The translations under genes were made by a program, and so were the position numbers. Shown here in pieces: positions 31,518 to 39,340 of a stretch of DNA of 39,340 nt. Below the pieces are notes generated by a model. The model saw only the letters and a list, made by a program, of their open reading frames with translations. It searched no databases and was not told the origin of the DNA. Every line of letters starts with the position of its first letter. The first letter of the stretch is position 1. The stretch covers positions 1 to 39,340 of the forward strand of contig JAAAUF010000327.1 of assembly GCA_015499985.1 (NCBI GenBank), in the 5' to 3' direction. This stretch comes from Haplosporangium gracile (Eukaryota; Mortierellomycota; Mortierellomycetes; Mortierellales; Mortierellaceae).

Positions 31518-32480
31518 TCACCCTTGAGATAATCCAAACACATCCCAAAGTCTGAACACATTCTGGCCTACAGTTTGACCGGGAAAAAGAGCAGTGTGAG
31601 TCCATTGGGCCTCACTCCCCTCGACCTTGACAATTTTAAGCACAGGCTCTCTCCAGGCAAAGTATATATAGATGACCATGGGGTTTAATCTCGACAGTCC
31701 ATGAAGTTGCCTCATAATCATTTCCTTGACCGCTGAGCTCTCAAGTACTATGTAGCTCCAGGTGGAGGTGTTTAATCTCAAATGCTCGAGGCAAGGGCAG
31801 TATCGAAAAAAAAGGTAGGTCCGATCGATCGCCAGCCTTTGTAGCTTTCAAGGTGGTATGCCTTTGGTTGAGACATCAGCAGTATCCAGAGTCCTTACCA
31901 CTCCGCTGTACCAATTTCCTGCGATCTTGAGTGCGTCTCCAACTTGGCAAATAATGGAAAATGTTGTTCGATCAAGGTCAGTAATCCTTGACGCAGCATA
32001 TCGATCTCGAATGCTGTAAGTTGCTCCAATCGCTGAAGCAAGTGGAGAATCGACGAGAGAATATAGTTCTCGATACCGTGAGTTGCCATGACCAAGGAAA
32101 AGCTCGTCAGGTTAGGCGTTCTCTTGAAGGCGATGTTGAACTGCCTCAAGTGCATTTTGCGGTGGAAGACAAATAAAGACCTGGTCCCTCAAAAGCGCGT
32201 TGTTGTTGTGCCGCGTCTAAGAGCAGGCATGTCGGAAGTAGCGATGAACTCTGGTCTCGAACTGCACCCTAATATCGGTGTAGGGCAGGTTGTAGGTATG
32301 AAGAGTTTAGGTCATGAGAAAAAATAAGGGATGGATCCAGTGCTTTTTCGAAATGTTACCCCAGACAATAGGAAGTAGAGCACGCCGCCAGTCCTGAGAA
32401 ATTTAAAGGCAGGCAACTAGGCGTCGTCTGTCGAGGGGCCTGCCAAAGGTAAGAATGAGCTCTGGTGGATGGTCGACCAT
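31518..32480 (-). pseudogene. Decayed small-family F-box gene
   Basis: The ATG at 32480 opens an F-box (PPELILTFGRPLDRRRLVACL) that hits an in-frame TAA, then resumes (ISQDWRRALLPIVWGNISKKHWIHP). Further pieces at 32155-31895 (FNIAFKRTPNLTSFSLVMAT ... AFEIDMLRQG ... FPLFAKLE) and 31781-31518 (MRQLHGLSRLNPMVIYI ... AQWTHTALFPG) align in order with the intact gene at 30176-31192 but lie in broken frames. Its GA-rich leader remains at about 32485-32560. Confidence 0.78.
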
Positions 32481-33401
32481 GATTTTACGGAAAGAAGTGC
32501 AGAAAGGCTAGGATGAAGTAGAAGATGGAGAGGAGAGAAGAAGAAGAAAAGAACAGAAAAGCACGAGCATTTGGAATGGGTTGATGCCAAGTAGGAAAAG
32601 ATCAAGAAAGTTGCGTGCTCAAGCTGTGCAGTGATGTCACCAGCTGCGGCCACAAGTAAGTAATGGTCGCACGCACATAAATCGATCAAATACAGCACCA
32701 ATGTCTTATCCTCATTCTACGCACCACAAGTCTTTGTACCCCTGCTGGGAATTGTAAATTCATTTTTTATTTTCACATTTCCTAATACAAAAAAGATGGT
32801 TCTGGGAGAGAAAACCAGGAGAAAGCGCTTCATGTTATCATGAAAATACATAGCCTTAAATACGGCTTTGTCTTGAAGAGATCAGGGATCAAAAAAGGAA
32901 TAACGTCACCGATGCAACGTCAAAGCATGCGATTCGCTAACCAATACCAATTATCCTCCTTTCACAATCAACTGCATTCGCACATCATTCCTTCTTTGCC
33001 GCTGTCACCACTCCCACGCATTGCTTTCATCAGCACACTTGTCACATCATCTACGCGACTGCATTCCTCTTTCATTGCACGGTCATTCTAATATCACCCC
33101 TCGTGCACTACTCATCATCGCAACCTTCTTACACAGACAGGCAAATATTGCAATCGAAGGCAATTGTAAATTTCATCCACAGACGCTGATTCTTTTTTAG
33201 CAACCACTGCTTAGCGGGAGCGGCAGAGGGGGCGGAAAGTCGAGTGTAGAAGGATGGCGAACTGGAAACATGCTCTGAATTTAACCCTTTTGCTCTGCGC
33301 TTCCATTCTTAAACCCTTTGTGCTCGCTTGTTATCTTTGCGACTTTAACCTGACGTTCTTTACTTTTTTGCAGCCATTGGATAGTTCTCTCGATCAAAAG
33401 C
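32481..33401. other. intergenic, no gene seen
   Basis: Polypurine leader of the decayed F-box copy, then AT-rich sequence. A good 3' splice site (tttttgcag, ending near 33373) just before the next gene suggests a 5'-untranslated intron there. Confidence 0.5.
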
Positions 33402-35955
33402 ATGTCATCAAACATGAAGCAGACATTGGGCAATAGCCACAGCGTTCAAGGTGACCCCAAAAATTCCACCGAGAACTTCAACAACAACAATACCGACAAC
33501 GAAATCAATGGCACATGGTCCGTGTTGAAGAAACAAGTTAGATGGGCTTTGGATATGGTTGCCAAGAAGGAACAGTTGACCATGCCCATCTTTGCAACCA
33601 AATTTGGGTACCATTCGGAGGATTACGCACATTCAGCCTATTCAGATCTTATCACATCTTCCAACTAGGGCTCCTATTCGAATTTACTATGTTTTGCATG
33701 GGGTTTGTGCGTATTCGAACGGAAAATTCGAATGAATTCGAATGGATTCGAATAGGAGCCCTACTTCCAACATACCGCAAGTCCATCGTTCACGCCTGCA
33801 GACTGATTACAAGATCTGGAAGAGCAACCTATCTAAAGAATACTGAGTCGATCGGACAGTAGCCCGTCGAGTCACCTTAACGCTGAAGAGGACCGCTGGA
33901 GAGATAGTTGGGGGGAGTGAGCATGTCGCCAAAAATTGATTCTGGAAGAGACTGATGCCCTTGCGAGATCACCCACGGTTCTTGGCTACGATAGGTGCTC
34001 AGATTTGCTCGGTACCGATAGAGCGCTACTATCGTATGCCACCAAAAACTCACTAGCTAGATTGCTAGAGCCTCGCAGCCACTCATCTCAGACTGCTGCC
34101 GCTCCTTCTAGCAATTCCGATATCCCAGACAAGCAACAGGATGGACAACCGACACTGCCATTGCTACCGGGCACACACTGTCATCAGGAGAGTAATGGAC
34201 TTAGAGAGCGCAGGTAGGACTCACCGCCTGGATCCTCTGCTCCCTCAAGTCTATCCATACAAGCGACACCGAGTCCCCTTGAGCCCGGTGTGGATGTGAT
34301 ACAGCTCGGACCATCAACCCCCCTGTTCGATGCTGCGCAAAACAAAGAGCACCTAAAGAAAAGTTGGGAAACGCTTGACTCCCTTTTTTCTCTTGCTAAG
34401 GCGGAAGATTGTAAGTAGTATTCTGTTACAGTATGCTTGTTTCTCATCCAACTCTAATAAATAACGACTTGGACTGCTTAGGTTTTAATGTCTACCCGTC
34501 AAGTGGCATGCCGCCAATATATTCTCCTCCATACCTACTTGGGTCAGATCTTCCGTCCTCGGATCCTGCAGATGGGAATTTTCTTGATGGCCTCGATGTT
34601 CCATACTTCACTTCGAAGGTCTATATGTCCGATCATCTGACTGGTCCTGGTCGCCTGGATTCTCAAGTCCATAACTATTGGGAGCACCACAGGATGCCTA
34701 TTGGAGCGGACCTGATGGCTTGCAGAAATCGAGCGGTCGAAGATAATGCTGCACTTACAGAGTCTCATGAAATGCTGTAAGTACTAATTCCTATAACAGA
34801 CAGACAAAGCTGCTTATTTCTTAGACACCAACAAACTCCCATTCGAATCGCGTTTCACGCAGGGCTGTAAACTTTGTTTTTTTAATCGAAGCCGATTATC
34901 AGACTGGAGGTCTTCAAGTGGAGGTTGAGGATGAGACATGGAACGCTCTCTGCAACGCGGTCAAGGACCCTGTGCCGTCGCTCTTGAACGAGGATATAAT
35001 AGAAATCCATCAATGGGCTCGCCGCCTGGCACAAAACAAGCAAGGAGCGTTTGAGCGCCTACTAGATGAGCAGCCGCTTCGAAACCGGTCTCTAAAGTCC
35101 ATTTTGACTGACATGGTGGGCACGGCCCAACTTTGGAGCACCCGCGTCAGTAATGAGGACACGTATTTGAAGTCCAAACTGTGGCTATTTCTTCGAACCT
35201 ACTTTGGCACGTTGACCCATACCAGGAGCAGTTGGTATGCTATGCTTGTCACCACTTGAATTTCCGTTGTCTTGTACTTTTTTTTTTATATCTTTTATCC
35301 ATTAATCATATCCATTTTATAGGACTCAAACGCAGGACGAAACGAGGGAACCCAGTTCGAACTTGATGATCCCTGACTTTTCGGTCACAACGCGAGTTGA
35401 GAAACAAGAACTCTCTCTTCTGCTGCTGGAAGGTAAGATTGTTGGGAACATGGGCCGAGGCCAAGTTTGGGATGACTTGACGAAGCTTGGGCAGGAGATG
35501 AAACTCGCTTTGGTCTCGATCCTCATGCTTCTGCCAGAGGGGGGTGTTTGTGTTGTTGGACTTCTTGTTCGTGGTAAGCTTTTGCGTGGTCCTCTCTTTC
35601 ATCTACTCTCTTTTACCTGCAGTCTTTATCTAATCGTTTTTTTATTTTTATCATTTTGCTCGGCTGTCATTTTTCAGAGTCCTCCATTGATTTCTATACC
35701 ATGCACCTGCGTGCTGAGGCGACATATGTATTGAACCGTTTTGCGAGTGCCTTCGTTGCGCCCGAGACCTTGAACGTTTCTCCGCTGGCACAGCTCATGG
35801 AGGCTTTTGAGCATGCCAAGTCCAAGCTCGAGGGAACTGTTGAGCAGATTCGAAAGGTCAAGCTCCGCCCAAGCACGAACCCTTTAGTCCCTTTGTGGTG
35901 GCTCCGACCTTCCTTTTCCAAACCAGTACGTCGTCAGGTTGTTGACACAGAGTAA
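33402..35955 (+). pseudogene. Multi-exon gene of unknown family, broken by a MITE and point lesions
   Basis: Starting at the ATG at 33402, reading is open to 33665, where a 98-bp element inserts a TAG. Past the element and its duplicated target the same frame resumes at 33772. It then meets a TGA (33844-33846), a one-base shift in an A5 run (33931-33935) and a TAG (34215-34217), and reaches a GT donor after 34410. Later exons are 34482-34776, 34863-35234, 35323-35573 and 35678-35955, all with GT-AG ends and matching phases. Without the element, and counting the shift as one lost base, the exons sum to 2100 nt, exactly 700 codons. Recognisable stretches include KFGYHSEDYAHSAYSDLI, VWDDLTKLGQEMKLAL and a C-terminal LRPSTNPLVPLWWLRPSF. 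I do not recognise the family. The four 3' exons are undamaged and might still be expressed. Confidence 0.72.
33666..33763. mobile_element. 98-bp hAT-type MITE with 8-bp target duplication
   Basis: Perfect 18-bp terminal inverted repeats, TAGGGCTCCTATTCGAAT at 33666-33683 and its reverse complement at 33746-33763. They are flanked by a perfect 8-bp direct repeat CTTCCAAC (33658-33665 and 33764-33771). An 8-bp duplication and TAGGG-type ends are features of the hAT superfamily. At 98 bp it cannot encode a transposase, so it is non-autonomous. The interior is built of ATTCGAA(T) units. It lies inside the first exon of the gene starting at 33402. Confidence 0.93.
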
Positions 35956-36138
35956 CACGGAACGACGTCCTCAAGTTGTACGGTGTAAGAATCTTTGAAT
36001 GTATGAAATAAAATTCTCTCGATTCTCAATCGTCCATAAAAATGAGTTTCAGTAGTGCTGAAAAGAGAATTGCAGACAAAATCAAAAAGAGTTTGTTGCT
36101 GGCTAGAGCGAATGGCTATTTTTTCCGTTCTTTGTTTT
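35956..36138. other. short intergenic
   Basis: Holds an AATAAA-like signal near 36007 (tgaaataaaattc), about 50 bp past the stop of the preceding gene, suggesting its polyadenylation site. Nothing else is seen. Confidence 0.5.
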
Positions 36139-36543
36139 TCATTTAACGAAGTGAGCCCCTGGGATTGAGCAAGCTAAAAAGACTTCCCAGATCAGATACC
36201 TGGGTTCTTTCATACGTTTCTTTCCGTCCCTAATCCATTCATGGTATATACATTTGATATTACTACAGTCGTAAACAAAAAGGATCCAATGATTTCGACT
36301 TTTTTGACATGGATGGCCGTTTCTCTTTTTTACCCTCATTCCTTCATCTTCAAATTCATAGTCAAGTTGCCTTTCATCTTCTAGATCATACCTAAGAAAA
36401 GGAATGGCAAATGAAAGCGTTTTGCTAATGTTGACCGTTCTGTAAAAATTGTGGATCATTGGATCATTTTCGTTAAAAATGCCATCAAGGACCATCCCAT
36501 CTGTACAATATGCCTTTTTTTTTCTCTTTTGCCAACCTTTCAT
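36139..36543 (-). CDS. Possible small ORF, 134 residues, unrecognised
   Basis: The ATG-started frame is of mixed composition, not low-complexity, with a charged middle (RYDLEDERQLDYEFEDEG) and three Trp in the C-terminal half. No domain, signal peptide or paralogue is seen. It ends near the 3' flank of the broken gene and begins 37 bp from the transposase remnant. It could be a chance frame or part of a decayed insert. Confidence 0.25.
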   Translation of the reverse strand: MKGWQKRKKKAYCTDGMVLDGIFNENDPMIHNFYRTVNISKTLSFAIPFLRYDLEDERQLDYEFEDEGMRVKKRNGHPCQKSRNHWILFVYDCSNIKCIYHEWIRDGKKRMKEPRYLIWEVFLACSIPGAHFVK

Positions 36544-36579
36544 CCACTGAACCGCTCTCCAACCGGAAACATCGCCAAC

Positions 36580-36896
36580 ATGAGGAAGCTACCGCCAAAT
36601 AAAGCGAACAACAACTTAGACGAGGTAAATCACTACGGGAGGTGGCACAAGCGGTCGGGGTCTCCCATCAATCAGCAATCAAAATCAGGAACAGCGACAA
36701 GGAAATCATACCTGAACCTCACCCAGGCAGACCTAGGAAGATTACGGAGACAACTATGAGGGGTATGACGCGAGAATATAACAAAGGCCATCTAAAAACC
36801 AATAAAAAGGGCAAACGATTCGTCGAATCTACACAAGGACCACTATCCTTTTTAGGAAATGTTGAGATTGTCGCCCAGCCCCTCTGGAGCATGTGA
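36580..36896 (+). mobile_element. Tc1/mariner transposase N-terminal remnant
   Basis: An ATG at 36580 (MRKLPPNK) and, after a frame slip, the frame RRGKSLREVAQAVGVSHQSA give the first helix-turn-helix of a Tc1-type transposase. The characteristic GRPRKI linker and a second helix start (ETTMRGMTREYNKG) follow. Similarity fades by about 36840 and the frame stops at 36896. No DDE/D catalytic domain or terminal repeats are seen. In intact elements these domains bind the inverted repeats. This copy is dead. Confidence 0.7.
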
Positions 36897-37173
36897 CTGC
36901 GTCACACTCCAAAGTGGATGGGTTCACAGCTTCCACCACTGCCTGTCTCTCACGGTGGCGAACCTTGATTTTGCAGGAAACAACGGCAAAGAAGGAGGGA
37001 AGGGCGAGATAGGAAACGGTTGATAAAAGTGTCTCGTGTGCTTCCCTGGTGGTTGTTTCGTCTATGGTGATAGACAGAGGTCACGAAAAAGGGCGAAAGC
37101 TGCAAGTCGGAGTGCGACTATCTTTGAGATATGAGCCACTTTTTACTTTTTTTTGCGTCGTTTCTCTTAACGT
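36897..37173. other. 3' flank of F-box/LRR gene, nothing recognised
   Basis: No gene or RNA was recognised. Confidence 0.5.
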
Positions 37174-39216
37174 TCAACTTCGACTGATAATCCTCTGATA
37201 CTCCCTCTCAACAGGAAGCCCAAACGGATCCATAGAAAAAATGGCCACCCTTCGGATATCGGGCCAGCAGACGTAACCCTCTATCGCATCCATCTCGTCA
37301 ATTGTCTTCTTCACATCAGTATCTCTTCCTAAATCCTTCAACGCCTCCTTCAGCTTCGCGTCAGCTTCATCCTCGTCTCCTCTATTTCCCGATCCTGGTT
37401 TCGTGCCCACGGCCTGGTCGTTGCTGCTATTGGGGTGGTTATTATTGTTACGCTCGTTGTCTAACTGGAGTTGTAGCTCGATAAATCGCCCGAGCTGCAT
37501 AGCCCTCTCCCACCCATCGATACCCTTCCTCCTCGCCAACCGCACAGCCTCCATATGGCCTGCAGGCACCATCCATTTAAACTCTTTCATCACCCCTCCC
37601 TCTTCATCACCCTCCGGCATCCGACACGCCTGCGGCCGGCGACTATTATACCGCAACATCCGCCTACTCGTCCTCCCAACCTTCAAAGCTCTTAAAAATC
37701 TCAATCTCGTCAACAACAATAATCCCGGTTCCGGTTCCGCGCCCGGACTCATCTCGGACGTCTCAAGCTCCTCGGTTCCATGGATGAATAGGTCCTCAAG
37801 GTGAGGACAGACGAGAGAGATGTATCCAAAGCGGATTTGTGCGTGTTGAGGGGTTGAGAAGGCGTACATATCCTGGTCGAGGGTGTGGAAGCCCATATGG
37901 AGGGTTCTTAATTTGCGACATTTCCAGATTTCGGGTTGACATGGACTATTGCCAGTAGTGTTGGCAAGAAAGCTGGACTGGGTGCTTTCCAACCGTCGGT
38001 GAAGATCGAAGTGGTTGACGAGGTAGATAGTGTCGGGTGCCCTGAGGTGTAGGAGGTATGGGGATGAACACAAGTACTGGTGCAACACATCATCCTTCCA
38101 ACACATCTTGGATCCATAGAGATCGAGCGTTGTGATTGTGTTCTGCAGTTGGTTCATCAATCGAATCCTAGAAGGGAAGAGCTCCTGAGCCGTCAGGTTC
38201 CGTGTCCAAGGCGCCACCAACTTGTCCAACTCCACCTGCAGCTCATCCGGGATCTCGGTGTCGTATATCGAAAAGTGTAATGTTTGAAGTGGTAAGTCGA
38301 GATCTTGAAGATGGCGCAGTAGTCGAGGGGCGTCATAGTGGAAGGGCTCTTTGCGGTAGAATGTACGCGACTTTGACAATAGATCGATCAATTTCAGTTC
38401 CTGTAGCCGAGGAGCCCTTGTTAGGAAGCCTTCGAGTTCGAGTTGGTGGACACGAGAGTGTTCCAGGATCAGGGACCGCAGATGAGGCAATATCCGTGCC
38501 GAGGGCGCCTGTTCTTGTCCTTGTCCTTGTCCTGGCGTTGTAGATATTGTGGCAGAGACAATGATAGTCTCAATGTTTCTCAGATCAAGCCTCTCAAGCC
38601 AAGGCAAGGCCTCAAAGAGACTATCCAACTGCATATCAAACCGGTCAGCCAAATGGATCCGAAGAAAAGTCAACGATGACAGGAACGGTAACAGCGGCGC
38701 AACTCTTCGATCATAATCACTCTCTCCATCAATCTCCAGCTCCCGCAACGGCACCATTGTGCATGTCCGTAGCCGGTTCAGGACTCGGATATCTTCCTGT
38801 GAGGCGGGTTCATTGTCCTGCGGGTAGAGAGCACTGTTGTGTGTGGTGATAGTGGTGGGCGTCGTGCGCTGCGCTTGGTCATCCTGTTCCTGTTCTCGGT
38901 GTAGAAATCGCTGATACTGCTCAGACTTCTCCCTCAACATCCTGCTCAATACCCTCCTTTGAATCCCCTGATTATCAAACGGCGACAAAGAATGCCATTT
39001 GAGCCAACTGGACCAGGGTAAACCCATAAGAGCCTTGTTCAATAGCAAGTTGATCTCGTCCTCATCGAAATAGATCTCGCGGTTCGCGGTGGTAGAGGAT
39101 TGGTTCATCAGAAACCAGCGTCGACAGACGAGGATGACGGTGTGTGAGAGAGTACGAGAGTCGATGAAGGAAAATATCTTGCATAGCAGCTCCGGGATTT
39201 CCATGGGTGACAACAT
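37174..39216 (-). CDS. Large F-box/LRR protein
   Basis: A single frame of 680 residues from the ATG at 39216 (a second ATG lies 4 codons in). The F-box lies at about residues 5-40 (MEIPELLCKIFSFIDSRTLS ... VCRRWFL). The LRR body has LPHLRSLILEHSRV, APRLQELKLIDL and the family markers YLCSSPYLLHLRAPDTIYL, FGYISLVCPHLEDLF and GLLLLTRLRFLRALKV. A Gln/Asn-rich and charged region lies near 570-620, then the C-terminal family motif LKEALKDLGRDTDVKKTIDEMD. Inferred role: LRR substrate receptor of an SCF ubiquitin ligase. Unlike its relatives, its start is preceded by a hexanucleotide repeat rather than a polypyrimidine leader. A GQ-rich stretch (GQGQGQEQ) inside the LRR comes from a short CTTGTC-type repeat at about 38513-38533. 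Confidence 0.88.
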   Translation of the reverse strand: MLSPMEIPELLCKIFSFIDSRTLSHTVILVCRRWFLMNQSSTTANREIYFDEDEINLLLNKALMGLPWSSWLKWHSLSPFDNQGIQRRVLSRMLREKSEQYQRFLHREQEQDDQAQRTTPTTITTHNSALYPQDNEPASQEDIRVLNRLRTCTMVPLRELEIDGESDYDRRVAPLLPFLSSLTFLRIHLADRFDMQLDSLFEALPWLERLDLRNIETIIVSATISTTPGQGQGQEQAPSARILPHLRSLILEHSRVHQLELEGFLTRAPRLQELKLIDLLSKSRTFYRKEPFHYDAPRLLRHLQDLDLPLQTLHFSIYDTEIPDELQVELDKLVAPWTRNLTAQELFPSRIRLMNQLQNTITTLDLYGSKMCWKDDVLHQYLCSSPYLLHLRAPDTIYLVNHFDLHRRLESTQSSFLANTTGNSPCQPEIWKCRKLRTLHMGFHTLDQDMYAFSTPQHAQIRFGYISLVCPHLEDLFIHGTEELETSEMSPGAEPEPGLLLLTRLRFLRALKVGRTSRRMLRYNSRRPQACRMPEGDEEGGVMKEFKWMVPAGHMEAVRLARRKGIDGWERAMQLGRFIELQLQLDNERNNNNHPNSSNDQAVGTKPGSGNRGDEDEADAKLKEALKDLGRDTDVKKTIDEMDAIEGYVCWPDIRRVAIFSMDPFGLPVEREYQRIISRS

Positions 39217-39250
39217 CCTTCTCCTGTTTGTGTGTTGGATGCTGGGGTCG

Positions 39251-39340
39251 TGTTGGTGTTGGTGTTGGTGTTGGTGTTGGCGTTGGTGTTGGTGTTGGTG
39301 TTGGTGTTGGTGTTGGCGTTGGTGTTGGTGTTGGTGTTGG
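39251..39340. repeat. (TGTTGG)n array running off the window
   Basis: Fifteen hexanucleotide units to the window end, all TGTTGG except CGTTGG at 39281 and 39317. The two variant units are exactly 36 bp apart, so the array has a six-unit higher-order period. It begins 35 bp upstream of the F-box/LRR start codon. Confidence 0.95.

Noticed and set aside
39251..39340. Telomere repeat
   Set aside because: The unit TGTTGG does not match the TTAGGG-type fungal telomere, and the array is interrupted and gene-proximal.
1..39340. tRNA, rRNA or CRISPR array
   Set aside because: No T-arm-like GGTTCRANNCC block with a matching acceptor stem was noticed and no spaced direct repeats; the repeats present are simple tandem arrays. 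A covariance-model scan would be needed to exclude small RNAs.

Overview
The window reads as nuclear DNA of a filamentous fungus, most likely a Mortierella-type (Mortierellomycotina/Mucoromycota) species. The evidence is short GT-AG introns, long intergenic spacers full of homopolymers, several F-box/leucine-rich-repeat (LRR) genes, and a large LRR protein whose central motifs I recall from multi-copy uncharacterised families of these fungi. The taxonomic call is inference; no rRNA, tRNA or marker gene is present. A 10-N assembly gap lies at 23157-23166.

Layout. (A) 1-12.7 kb, minus strand. Two LRR proteins (1058-3308 and 7241-10533) share an ~80-residue N-terminal module carried mostly on its own first exon and ending in a phase-2 intron. 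The same module occurs as an orphan exon with a GC donor (4253-4446) and as a stand-alone 100-residue gene (12157-12662). A small SET-domain methyltransferase (5022-5576) sits among them. (B) 13.1-17.7 kb. A decayed F-box/LRR gene is followed by an eight-exon FAD-dependent monooxygenase (15501-17699) that contains an 11-nt and a 21-nt exon. (C) 19.1-32.5 kb, an F-box cluster. Two large intact F-box/LRR genes (19113-21509 and 24535-26580, plus strand) are interspersed with a smaller F-box family on the minus strand: one intact copy at 30176-31192, one with an uncertain start at 28603, and three decayed copies at 21767-22665, 27935-28227 and 31518-32480. A separate F-box fragment lies at 23325-23558. 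(D) 33.4-36.9 kb. A multi-exon gene of unknown family is broken by a 98-bp hAT-type MITE and by point lesions; a Tc1/mariner transposase remnant follows. (E) 37.2-39.3 kb. A third intact large F-box/LRR gene is followed by a TGTTGG repeat that runs off the window.

How it fits together. F-box/LRR proteins are expected to be substrate receptors of SCF ubiquitin ligases. The module-LRR proteins have a two-part architecture, a conserved head plus a divergent LRR tail, and the head also occurs alone, so they look like a separate reader or sensor family. Both sets show gene birth and death within 40 kb: intact copies, copies with one lesion, and fragments. Almost every start codon is preceded, on its coding strand, by a long polypyrimidine tract, which helped in assigning strands and starts. 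The exon-shuffled head module is the best candidate here for an undescribed system.
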